64,000 nt of DNA from JAIBJN01 sp963847985 (GTDB lineage Bacteria; Actinomycetota; Thermoleophilia; Gaiellales; Gaiellaceae): positions 124,001 through 188,000 of the forward strand of contig CAWKBS010000008.1 of the NCBI GenBank assembly GCA_963847985.1. Reading direction: 5' to 3'. Both the position numbers and the translations under genes were made by a program. Below, piece by piece: positions 8,239 through 15,778 of the stretch. Within the stretch, counting starts at the first letter, position 1, and every line of letters begins with the position of its first letter. Under the pieces are notes generated by a model. The model was not told the DNA's origin, ran no database searches, and saw only the letters and a list, made by a program, of their open reading frames with translations.

Positions 8239-9180
8239 CTACGCCGCTAACAGGCGGCGTTCGAGCAGGAGCTCCGCGATCTGGACGGCGTTCAGGGCCG
8301 CGCCCTTGCGCAGGTTGTCGTTCACGATCCAGAGCGCCAGGCCCTCGCCGGCCGTGTCGCGGCGGATCCTCCCGACCAGCACCCGGTCCCGCCCGGCCGC
8401 GTCCGCAGGGGTCGGCAGGTCGGCCAGCTCCACCTGAGCGGAGGCGGCCAGCGCCTCACGGGCCTCGTCCGGCGAGAGCGGCGACTCCGTCTCGAGCCAC
8501 ACGGCCTGCGCGTGCCCGACGAGCACCGGCACGCGCACGCAGGTGGCGTGCAGCGGCAGGTCGGGCAGCCCGAGGATCTTGCGCGTCTCCGCGCGGAGCT
8601 TCCACTCCTCGGAGAACTCCTCGCCCTCGAGCTCCCAGTCCATGCCGAGGTTGCCCTCCGCCGGGCCGATGCTCCGCAGCTTCTCGATGCCGGCATCGCC
8701 GGCGCCCGAGGCCGACTGGTACGTGGCCAGCCGCACCCGCGCCAGGCCGGCGGCCTCGCGCAGCGGCTGGAGGACGCAGGCGAGCTGCATGGCCGAGCAG
8801 TTGGGGTTGGCGACGATCTCGTCGCCGTTCAGGACGCTGTCGTTGACGCCGGCGACCACGAGCGGGATCCCCTCCGTGAGCCGGTAGGCGTCCGACTTGT
8901 CGATGGCGACGGCGCCCCCCTTGACGGCATGCGGGACGAGCTCCCGGCTCGCCTCGGTGCCGACGGAGAAGAAGACGAGGTCGAGGTCGCCGGCGGCGAG
9001 CGCCTCCGGCGTCGCCTCCTCGACGAGCAGCTCGCCGTCGCCGAAAGCGACGCGGCGGCCGGCCGAGCGGGACGAGGCGAAGCCCCGCACGTTCTCGATG
9101 CCGCGCTCCGCCAGGAGCTGGAGCGTGACCGTTCCCACCGCGCCGGTCGCGCCGACGACCCCGATGCGGACGTCACTCAT
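8239..9180 (-). CDS. asd: Aspartate-semialdehyde dehydrogenase
   Basis: NADPH-dependent reduction of aspartyl phosphate to aspartate semialdehyde, feeding lysine, diaminopimelate, threonine and methionine synthesis. The 313-aa sequence has the N-terminal nucleotide motif GATGAVG, SVGTEAS, and ANPNCS with the catalytic cysteine at 128. The usual ANPNCST is here ANPNCSA, a conservative change after the nucleophile. It overlaps the lysC end by 8 bases, so lysC-asd form one operon, transcribed leftward. Confidence 0.93.
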   Translation of the reverse strand: MSDVRIGVVGATGAVGTVTLQLLAERGIENVRGFASSRSAGRRVAFGDGELLVEEATPEALAAGDLDLVFFSVGTEASRELVPHAVKGGAVAIDKSDAYRLTEGIPLVVAGVNDSVLNGDEIVANPNCSAMQLACVLQPLREAAGLARVRLATYQSASGAGDAGIEKLRSIGPAEGNLGMDWELEGEEFSEEWKLRAETRKILGLPDLPLHATCVRVPVLVGHAQAVWLETESPLSPDEAREALAASAQVELADLPTPADAAGRDRVLVGRIRRDTAGEGLALWIVNDNLRKGAALNAVQIAELLLERRLLAA

Positions 9181-10435
9181 GGTGGTGCCTCTCCGCCTGC
9201 GGCGAGCCGAGGTCGAAGACCTCGTGGAGCGCGCGCACGGTCGGCTCGACCGACTCGTGCGGCACGTAGAAGGCGATCTTGATCGGCGAGGTGGCGATGA
9301 AGCGCGGCTCGACCCCGAGCTCGCGCAGCGTGGCGAACGTGCGCGCGGCGACGCCGGGGTGGCTCTTCATCCCGGCCCCGACCACGCTGACCTTGCCGAG
9401 GCCTTCCTGCTCGGAGAAGTCGGCGCCCAGCGCGCCCAGCGCCTGCTCGGCGTGCGGCCGGTCCTCGACCGGCGCGGAGAAGACGATGCGCGAGTCCATC
9501 TGGATGATCGTGTCCACGTTCACCTCGGCGGCCGCGAGCGCTTCGAAGAGGTCGGCGGGGCGGACGCCCTCCACCTCGTACACCGCCTCCTCGACCGTGT
9601 GCGTCACGCCCGAGATCAACGCCTTCTCCAGCATCCGCGCGTCCTCCTCCCTGATCCAGGTTCCCGTCTCCTCGGTGAACGTCGAGCGGACGTGCACCAT
9701 GACGCCGTGGTTCCGGGCGAACTCGACCGAGCGTAGCTGAAGGACCTTCGCGCCCGAGGCCGCCATCTCGAGCATCTCCTCGTAGCTGACGGCATGGAGC
9801 TTCTGCGCGGTCGGCACGAGCCGCGGGTCGGCCGTGAAGACCCCGTCGACGTCCGTGTAGATCTCGCACGCGTCGGCGCCGAGAGCCGCCGCCAGGGCGA
9901 CCGCGGTCGTGTCCGATCCGCCGCGGCCGAGCGTGGTGACGTCGTACGCGGTCGAAACGCCCTGGAAGCCGGCGACGAGGACGATCCGCTCGTCGTCGAG
10001 CTCCCGGTGGATGCGGTGCGCCTTCACCTCGACGATCTTCGCCTTCCCGTGGACGGTGTCGGTGACGATCCCGGCCTGCGAGCCCGTCAGCGAGATCGCC
10101 TCCGTGCCGAGGTCGGAGACGGCCATGGCCACGAGGGCGCACGAGATGCGCTCCCCGACGGAGATGAGCATGTCCAGCTCGCGCGGCTTCGGCCGCGGCG
10201 AGACCTGGTGGGCGAGCTCGAGCAGCTCGTCGGTGTGGTAGCCCATCGCCGAGATCACGGCGACGACCCGCGTGCCGGCGCGCTTGGTGGCGACGAGGCG
10301 CTCGGCGACCCGCCGGATCTTCTCCGGGTCGGCGACCGAGGTCCCCCCGAACTTCATCACCACGGTGCTCGCCCCGATCCGGGTCTCGGACGACTCGAGC
10401 TCGGGCAGGGTCTCGTACGCGGTCTCGGCCATCAT
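9173..10435 (-). CDS. lysC: Aspartate kinase
   Basis: Phosphorylates aspartate at the entry to the aspartate family pathway. At 420 aa it has the amino-acid kinase domain (VMKFGGTSVADPEKI near the N-terminus, GFQGV, TLGRGGSDTTAVALAAAL) and two C-terminal ACT domains typical of a feedback-regulated enzyme (EVEGVRPADLFEALAAAEVNVD; KVSVVGAGMKSHPGVAARTF). Two ATG codons stand in tandem at the start (MMAET). An internal start for a separate beta subunit, as in some actinobacteria, is possible but not marked. Operon with asd. Confidence 0.93.
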   Translation of the reverse strand: MMAETAYETLPELESSETRIGASTVVMKFGGTSVADPEKIRRVAERLVATKRAGTRVVAVISAMGYHTDELLELAHQVSPRPKPRELDMLISVGERISCALVAMAVSDLGTEAISLTGSQAGIVTDTVHGKAKIVEVKAHRIHRELDDERIVLVAGFQGVSTAYDVTTLGRGGSDTTAVALAAALGADACEIYTDVDGVFTADPRLVPTAQKLHAVSYEEMLEMAASGAKVLQLRSVEFARNHGVMVHVRSTFTEETGTWIREEDARMLEKALISGVTHTVEEAVYEVEGVRPADLFEALAAAEVNVDTIIQMDSRIVFSAPVEDRPHAEQALGALGADFSEQEGLGKVSVVGAGMKSHPGVAARTFATLRELGVEPRFIATSPIKIAFYVPHESVEPTVRALHEVFDLGSPQAERHHHE

Positions 10436-10463
10436 TCGATTGTACGGACGGGAACCCCGGAGC

Positions 10464-12317
10464 TCAGGCGGCCGCAGCGATCAGCTCGTCGAGAGCCGGG
10501 TTGTCGACCTGTGCCGCCAGCGAGCGTGCGGCCTCGAGGGCCCCGGGCTCGCCCAGCCGCGCCCGGTGGACGGTCGCACGCACGAGGAGGTCGTGCAGGC
10601 CGCGGCTCGCTGCGATCGCCTCGAGCTCTCCGACCCAGCGCTTCGCCGATGCGTCGCCGTGCTCGACGGCCGTCTCGCAGAGCGCGTCCAGCCCGTAGGC
10701 CTCGATCCAGAGGTAGGTGTCGGGCAGGCGCCGGCAGAGCCGGGGCGCCTCGACCAGGAGCTCCAACCCTCGCTCGACGTCCCCTCGCTCGACGGCGACC
10801 AGCCCTCGCCCGCGCGTGGCGATGCTCTCCCAGCAGGGATCACCGATCTCGCAGCCGAGCGCGTACGCATGCTCGAACGCTTCCGCCGCCGCGTCCACGT
10901 GGCCATGCCTGAGCTCGATCTCCGCACGGAGCGACTCCGGCAAGGAGCGGAACGAGTGCAGGCCCCTGGCGTCGACCAGCTCCAGCGCCCGATCGAGGAG
11001 GATCGCCGCCTCGTCGAGCTCTTCTCGGAGCACGTGGAGCTTGGCGTGCATCGTCAAGGCGAAGCAGAGCGCCTCCGGGCTCCGGAGGCCCTCACTCCGG
11101 GTCGTCGCCGAGAGTAGGAGCCGGGTGGCATTGGCGTAGTCACCCACGTCGCTCCGACAGGTTCCGAGGATGACCTCGATCCAGGCGAGCTCCTCCTGGT
11201 CGCCGTCCGCGAGCTCCGCCGCGCGGGCGAGTGTTGCCTCCGCGCGGTCGTAGTGGCCGCGGAGGAACTGGATCCACGCGGCCTCCCGCAAGCCCGTGGC
11301 GGCCAACAGGCGCTCACCGATGCGCTCGGCGAGGAGGCTGCCCTCGTGAAGCGCCTCCGCGCCCTCCTCGTCGGTGCCGCGGGCCGAGTGGACGAGCGCC
11401 CGGCCGAGCCCGACGAGCGCCCTGGCGAGGAGCACGGGATCGTCCTCCCGGCGGGCCGAGGCAACCGCTCCGCGCAGGCGGGCGACGCCCGCCTCGGGAG
11501 CGCCGGCCTCCACCGCGGCCATGCCGGTCTCGATGAGGACGTTGATCGCCGAAGGCCCGGAGACGCGCGTGCCCACTGAGGCGAGGGGCTCCGCCGCCGC
11601 CGAGGCGAGCGCCGAACTCGGCTCGATCCCCAGCTCCCGACGAAAGAGCTCCGTGCAGGTAGTCACCTGGCGCTCCGCAGCGTCGGCGTCGCCCACCGCA
11701 CGCAGGCAGCGCACGAGGAGCACGTGCGCGTTCTCGTCGTACGCATTCAGGCGCACGAGATGGGCGGCGTGGCTCCGCGCGGTGTCGGCGTCGCCGCGCG
11801 CCAGCAGGGCGAGCGCCGCCTCGTGGAGCACGGCGGCCGTCGTCCCGGCGACGTGACGGCGCTCGTTCTCGAGCCAGTTCTCGAAGCTCGGGCTCGACCG
11901 GAACGCCATGCCGTCGAGAAGCTCGTGCCCGAGGCCGGGCAGCGCGGCCGCCTCCACCCAGGAGCCCGTGCGCAGGATCTCGACGTCGACGAACGTCGTC
12001 GGCCCGAGCGCGAGCCGCACAGGATTGCCGCCGACCTCGGCGTGAGGGCCGAGTTGGCGACGGAGCGCCGAGAGCGCCGAGCGGAGGGCGCCGAGCGGGT
12101 CGTCGGCCTCCGGGAAGAGCAAGCCCGAGAGGCGTTCGCGGGACGAGGGGACCTCGGTACGCACGAGGTACGTGAGCAGGCCCCAGTGCTTGCGCCCCGC
12201 CGGCGCCTCGACCTGGACTCCGCCTCGCTGGACGGTCGGCGTGCCTAGTAGGTGAATTCTGAGGTCCACGCCAACTTCCACGGCCGGATTCCTCACACGT
12301 TCCGTCACACGCCCCAT
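10464..12317 (-). CDS. BTAD-domain transcriptional regulator with TPR-like C-terminus
   Basis: A 617-aa regulator. Residues about 18-110 form an OmpR-type winged helix as in SARP activators (RIHLLGTPTVQRGG... LSGLLFPEADDPLGALRSALSALRRQLG). Residues about 120-265 form the bacterial transcriptional activator domain (VDVEILRTGSW... RRELGIEPSSALASAA). The remainder is an Ala/Leu-rich TPR-like solenoid. There is no NB-ARC ATPase domain. The ATG at 12317 is preferred over the GTG at 12347 because GGAGG lies seven bases before it. It faces away from a secreted cupin gene, the most obvious candidate target (inference). Confidence 0.85.
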   Translation of the reverse strand: MGRVTERVRNPAVEVGVDLRIHLLGTPTVQRGGVQVEAPAGRKHWGLLTYLVRTEVPSSRERLSGLLFPEADDPLGALRSALSALRRQLGPHAEVGGNPVRLALGPTTFVDVEILRTGSWVEAAALPGLGHELLDGMAFRSSPSFENWLENERRHVAGTTAAVLHEAALALLARGDADTARSHAAHLVRLNAYDENAHVLLVRCLRAVGDADAAERQVTTCTELFRRELGIEPSSALASAAAEPLASVGTRVSGPSAINVLIETGMAAVEAGAPEAGVARLRGAVASARREDDPVLLARALVGLGRALVHSARGTDEEGAEALHEGSLLAERIGERLLAATGLREAAWIQFLRGHYDRAEATLARAAELADGDQEELAWIEVILGTCRSDVGDYANATRLLLSATTRSEGLRSPEALCFALTMHAKLHVLREELDEAAILLDRALELVDARGLHSFRSLPESLRAEIELRHGHVDAAAEAFEHAYALGCEIGDPCWESIATRGRGLVAVERGDVERGLELLVEAPRLCRRLPDTYLWIEAYGLDALCETAVEHGDASAKRWVGELEAIAASRGLHDLLVRATVHRARLGEPGALEAARSLAAQVDNPALDELIAAAA

Positions 12318-12385
12318 TGCAAGCCTCCGGATCGTCCAGTTGATCACAAGGAGCTGGGCGAGACAACTAGACGGAGGTAGCAGAG

Positions 12386-12898
12386 ATGAGAAGGATGCTG
12401 CGGCATACCCGACTCGTGCCCGTTCTCGGTGTGGTGCTTCTGGCCGCGGTCGTCGCGGTCGGCGTGGCGGTCGCGACGCCGTCCTCGGGAGTCACCGCCG
12501 AGACCTACCGCGGTAACGTCCAGGGGCAGCTGAACCTGTTCACGAAGTTCAGCCCCGGTGTCACCGCGAGGATCAAGACGAAGGGCGCGTTCGAGATCGT
12601 CGTGCAGAAGATCGTGGCGGCGCCGGGCTCCACGTTCGGCTGGCACTACCACCCCGGCGAGAACGTGAACGTCGTCGCCCAGGGGACACTCAGCCTCTAC
12701 CACGCCAAGAAGTGCACGCACGAGGTCAACTACCCCACCGGGAGCGGCTTCAGCACGTCTCCCGACGAGGTGCACCTCGCCCGCAACGAGGGGACGGACA
12801 CGCTGATCATCTATGCGACCTACCTCGTCCCGAAGCAAACGCCGGCACTACCGCTTCGGATCGACCAGCCCTCTCCGGGGCCGGGCTGCCCGCTGTAG
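12386..12898 (+). CDS. Secreted or membrane-anchored cupin-domain protein
   Basis: A 170-aa protein with an N-terminal signal or anchor (residues 10-31) and a single cupin domain. GSTFGWHYHPGENVNVVAQGTLSLY gives the HxH...E metal-ligand pattern, and STSPDEVHLARNEG supplies the fourth histidine. An enzymatic or sensory role is not predictable. The start is supported by CGGAGG upstream. Two extra cysteines (KKCTHE, PGCPL) could form a disulfide outside the cell. Divergent from the BTAD regulator and ended by a strong hairpin. Confidence 0.8.
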   Translation: MRRMLRHTRLVPVLGVVLLAAVVAVGVAVATPSSGVTAETYRGNVQGQLNLFTKFSPGVTARIKTKGAFEIVVQKIVAAPGSTFGWHYHPGENVNVVAQGTLSLYHAKKCTHEVNYPTGSGFSTSPDEVHLARNEGTDTLIIYATYLVPKQTPALPLRIDQPSPGPGCPL

Positions 12899-12911
12899 CA
12901 CGACCCGCCTT

Positions 12912-12940
12912 GCAGGGCGCCGGGCTGTCCGGCGCCCTGC
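12912..12940. terminator. Bidirectional hairpin terminator
   Basis: A perfect 12-bp stem (GCAGGGCGCCGG pairing with CCGGCGCCCTGC) around a 5-base loop, between the convergent cupin and ferredoxin genes. No T-run follows on either strand, as is common in high-GC genomes. Confidence 0.8.
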
Positions 12941-12948
12941 CGGCGTTC

Positions 12949-13173
12949 CTAGGGGAAGAGAGTCTCGTCCGTGGCGGCGTCCACCACCGCGATGGCGCCG
13001 GTGGGGCAGAAGGACGCCGCCTGGAGGACGCGCTCCCGCGGGGCCCCATCCGGGTCGACAACCTCGGACTGTCGGTTCTCGTTGTGCCGGAAGACCTCGG
13101 GCGCGAGGAACACGCACTGGCCGTTGCCCATGCAGAGGTCGTGGTCGACGGTGATGCGCAGCTCCCGGGGCAT
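12949..13173 (-). CDS. 3Fe-4S ferredoxin, P450 partner
   Basis: A 74-aa ferredoxin. Cys14-M-G-N17-G-Q-Cys20 and Cys56-Pro give three cluster ligands with Asn where a fourth Cys would be, the signature of single 3Fe-4S ferredoxins that donate electrons to actinobacterial cytochromes P450. It starts 10 bases after the P450 stop in the same orientation, so the two are an operon. A reductase is not present nearby. Confidence 0.9.
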   Translation of the reverse strand: MPRELRITVDHDLCMGNGQCVFLAPEVFRHNENRQSEVVDPDGAPRERVLQAASFCPTGAIAVVDAATDETLFP

Positions 13174-13182
13174 CAGACCCTC

Positions 13183-14427
13183 CTAGTCCCAGGCCACCGG
13201 CAGAGAGGTCAGGGAGCGGAACTGGATGCTTGGTGCGTACTCGAGCTCCTCGGACTCGAGCCGGAGCGTCCCGAAGCGCTCGGCCAGGGCCCGGAAGACC
13301 TCCTGGCCCTCGATGCGGGCGAGGGATGCACCGAGGCAATAGTGGATGCCCGCGCCGAAGGACACGTGCGGGTTCGGCTTGCGCCCGACGTCGAAGCGGT
13401 CGGGCTCCGCGAAGGCGCGCGGATCGCGGTTGGCCGCGGCCATGATCCAGCGGATTCGGTCGCCCTGGCGGATCGTCTTCCCGTGGCGCTCGACGTCCTG
13501 CGCAGCGATGCGCTGGGTCGACTTCACGGGCGGGTCATAGCGGAGGCACTCCTCGGTGGCCGATCGCGCCGCGCCCGCTGGATCCACGCGGAGCAGCTCC
13601 CATTGGTCGGGATGCCGGATGAGCGCGAGCGTGCCGTTGCAGATCAGGTTCATCGTCGTTTCGTGGCCCGCGAACAGGAGCAGGGCCGTGTTCACGAGCA
13701 CCTGATGGCGGGTGAAGACGCCCTCCTTCTCGGCCGCGGCCAGCACCGAGATGAAGTCGTCGCCGGGGGTCGCCGCGCGGCCGTCGACCTTGGGGGAGAC
13801 GTACTCGATCATCCCCTCGATCCCCTCCATCAGGTGCCGCATCCGGTCGGGCTCGCCGCGGTTGATGTAGAGCAGGCGGTCGGCGAGGTGGCGCAGGTGT
13901 TCGCGGTCCTGCTCGGGCACGCCCATCATCTGCGTGATCACCCGCACCGGCAGCGGCGCGGCGAGAGCTTCGAGCACGTCCATGCGCCCCTGCGGCTCGA
14001 CCTCGTCCAGGAGCTCGGCGACCGCGCGGCGGACGAACGGCCGCCAGGCCTCCATCGCCTGCGGCGTGAAGTACTCGTGCACCGCGGCCCGCATCGACTG
14101 GTGCGCCGGCCGGTCCTTCTCCACCAGCTGGTCGGCGCGGAACCGCTTGACCTCAGCGAAGAGCGGCTCGTCGGCGGGGTCGATCGGGGGCCGCGGCGGC
14201 CGCCGGTCGGTCTCGATCACCGCCGAGGAGAAGAGCTCGTGGTGTCGCACGAGCCAGACGAGGTCCTCGTAGCGCGTGACGATCCACATCTCCGCGCGAG
14301 GATTCCAGTGCACCGGATCGGTCTCGCGGAGGCGGCCGAAGTAGGCGTAGGGATCGGCGATGACCTCGGGGGCGAAGAGGTCTTCGGGGTCGGCCGCGGC
14401 GACGGTCTGGGAGCTCGCCATGGCCAC
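13183..14427 (-). CDS. Cytochrome P450
   Basis: A 414-aa soluble bacterial P450. The I-helix oxygen-activation motif is AGHETT (253-258), the K-helix ExxR is E293-C-L-R296, and the heme loop is FGAGIHYCLGASLAR with the thiolate Cys364. There is no membrane segment. The substrate is unknown; overall composition resembles the CYP107/CYP125-like bacterial groups only loosely. It is followed by its own 3Fe-4S ferredoxin. Upstream lies a hairpin-forming inverted repeat. Confidence 0.93.
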   Translation of the reverse strand: MAMASSQTVAAADPEDLFAPEVIADPYAYFGRLRETDPVHWNPRAEMWIVTRYEDLVWLVRHHELFSSAVIETDRRPPRPPIDPADEPLFAEVKRFRADQLVEKDRPAHQSMRAAVHEYFTPQAMEAWRPFVRRAVAELLDEVEPQGRMDVLEALAAPLPVRVITQMMGVPEQDREHLRHLADRLLYINRGEPDRMRHLMEGIEGMIEYVSPKVDGRAATPGDDFISVLAAAEKEGVFTRHQVLVNTALLLFAGHETTMNLICNGTLALIRHPDQWELLRVDPAGAARSATEECLRYDPPVKSTQRIAAQDVERHGKTIRQGDRIRWIMAAANRDPRAFAEPDRFDVGRKPNPHVSFGAGIHYCLGASLARIEGQEVFRALAERFGTLRLESEELEYAPSIQFRSLTSLPVAWD

Positions 14428-14458
14428 ATGCTACGCCCCGAAAAATGCCCCGTTAAAT

Positions 14459-14494
14459 GTTGAACCGGCCGACCCGAAGGCCGCCCGGTTCAAC
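14459..14494. promoter_or_regulatory. Inverted repeat upstream of the P450
   Basis: Arms GTTGAACCGG (14459-14468) and CCGGTTCAAC (14485-14494) pair perfectly around 16 bases that themselves contain GGCC/GGCC. It sits 32 bases before the P450 start codon, so it could be an operator or a leader hairpin. Confidence 0.5.
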
Positions 14495-14617
14495 GCGAGC
14501 ACTCTATACAGACGGCACTTCTCAATGCAAGTGGGAGGTGAATCAGCGGAGCAGACGCGCCCGTTGCGGGGAATCTGTGAACGGAAGCGAGCGGCTACGC
14601 CGCCCCCTTCCTCCTTG

Positions 14618-14681
14618 TCTCAGCCTTTGCGGCTCCGCCGCCGCTGAGACTAGGCCTTTGCGGCTTCGCCGCCGCTGAGAC
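14618..14681. repeat. Tandem 28-bp repeat with internal hairpins
   Basis: Two copies of a 28-bp unit beginning GCCTTTGCGGC and ending CGCTGAGAC, at 14623-14650 and 14654-14681, differ at one base (C/T). GTCTCAGC just before the first copy pairs with GCTGAGAC at its end, and GCGGC pairs with GCCGC inside. They lie between the recR stop and the P450 leader and may act as a terminator for recR. Confidence 0.7.
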
Positions 14682-14684
14682 GAA

Positions 14685-15275
14685 TCACATCTCGCGCCGG
14701 CCGGCAAGCGCGCGTCCCAGCGTCACCTCGTCGGCGTACTCGAGGTCGCCGCCGACCGGGAGGCCGCTCGCCAGCCGCGTGACCCGCGTCTTGCCGCGGA
14801 GGCGGTCGGCGATGTAGCCCGCAGTGGCCTCGCCGGTCATGTTCGGGTTGGTGGCGAGCACGACCTCCTGCACGCCGTTTCGCTCCACGCGCGCGAGGAG
14901 CTCGTCGATCCGCAGGTGCTGCGGCTCGACGCCGTCGAGCGGGGAGAGCGCGCCGCCGAGCACCTGGTAGACGCCGCGGTACTCGTGCGTGCGCTCCATG
15001 GAGAGGACGTCGGCGGGCTGCTCCACGACGCAGACGAGCGTCCGGTCGCGCCGCGTGTCCAGGCAGATGACGCAGAGCTCCTCCTCGGTCAGGTTGCCGC
15101 ACTCGCGGCAGAAGCCGATGCGCTCCTTCGCCTCGCGGATCGCCTCGGCAAGCGCCAGCGCCTCCTCCTCGGGCACCCGGAGCAGGTGGAAGGCAAGCCG
15201 CTGGGCCGTCCGGGTGCCGATCCCGGGCAGGCGCGAGAGCTGCGCGATCAGGTTCTCGACGACGGGGCTGAACAC
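14685..15275 (-). CDS. recR: Recombination mediator protein RecR
   Basis: A 196-aa DNA-repair protein of the RecFOR pathway that helps load RecA at gaps. It has the N-terminal helix-hairpin-helix (LSRLPGIGTRTAQRLAFHLL), a four-Cys zinc finger (CRECGN...CVIC), and a Toprim domain (LVCVVEQPADVLSMERT... GLPVGGDLEYADEVTLGRAL). Length and motif order are standard. It is the last gene of the SRP RNA-dnaX-ybaB-recR block, separated from ybaB by about 180 bases in which I see no gene. Confidence 0.96.
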   Translation of the reverse strand: MFSPVVENLIAQLSRLPGIGTRTAQRLAFHLLRVPEEEALALAEAIREAKERIGFCRECGNLTEEELCVICLDTRRDRTLVCVVEQPADVLSMERTHEYRGVYQVLGGALSPLDGVEPQHLRIDELLARVERNGVQEVVLATNPNMTGEATAGYIADRLRGKTRVTRLASGLPVGGDLEYADEVTLGRALAGRREM

Positions 15276-15457
15276 TCAGTGCCCCTTCAGGTGATGCTGT
15301 CTCGCTTCTGCGTCGCGAGCACCAAGCATGAGCCCGCACTCGTCCGCGGCCAAGGCTGGATGCCTTGGCAAGGGCGAGGTTGGGCTCAGGCGCCGTGTGA
15401 TCGCGGGGCAGAAGCAGGCGTGTATTGCCTGGAGGGGCACTCAGCCCCGTAGTCTGC

Positions 15458-15778
15458 CTACAGGCCCGGCAGGCCTAGTCCCTTCAGGTCGCCTGCGACG
15501 CCGCCGAGCTTGGACTGCGCCAGGTCCTGTGCGTTCCTGAGCGCCTCGTTGACGCCGGCGAGGACGAGGTCCTCGAGCGTCTCCGGGTCGTCCGGGTCGA
15601 TCGCGTCCTTGGCGATCTTCACGCTGACGATCTCGCCGGAGCCGTTCGCCGTCACCGTCACCATGCCGCCGCCGACCGAGGCCTCCACGCGCTCGTTGGC
15701 CAGCTCTTCCTGCGCCTTGAGCATGTCGGCCTGCATCTGCTGCACCTGCTGGAACATCTTGTTCATGTCCATCGACAT
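15458..15778 (-). CDS. YbaB/EbfC nucleoid-associated protein
   Basis: A 106-aa DNA-binding protein of the YbaB/EbfC family. A Met/Gln-rich N-terminal helix (MNKMFQQVQQMQADMLKAQEELA) is followed by the conserved core (VEASVGGGMVTVTANGSGEI, then DPDDPETLEDLVLAGVNEAL). It starts next to the dnaX stop, the normal position of this gene between dnaX and recR. The C-terminus is Gly/Leu-rich. Confidence 0.94.
   Translation of the reverse strand: MSMDMNKMFQQVQQMQADMLKAQEELANERVEASVGGGMVTVTANGSGEIVSVKIAKDAIDPDDPETLEDLVLAGVNEALRNAQDLAQSKLGGVAGDLKGLGLPGL

Noticed and set aside
15276..15457. Possible small gene between recR and ybaB
   Set aside because: The short frames have no ribosome site or coding composition; no RNA fold stood out.
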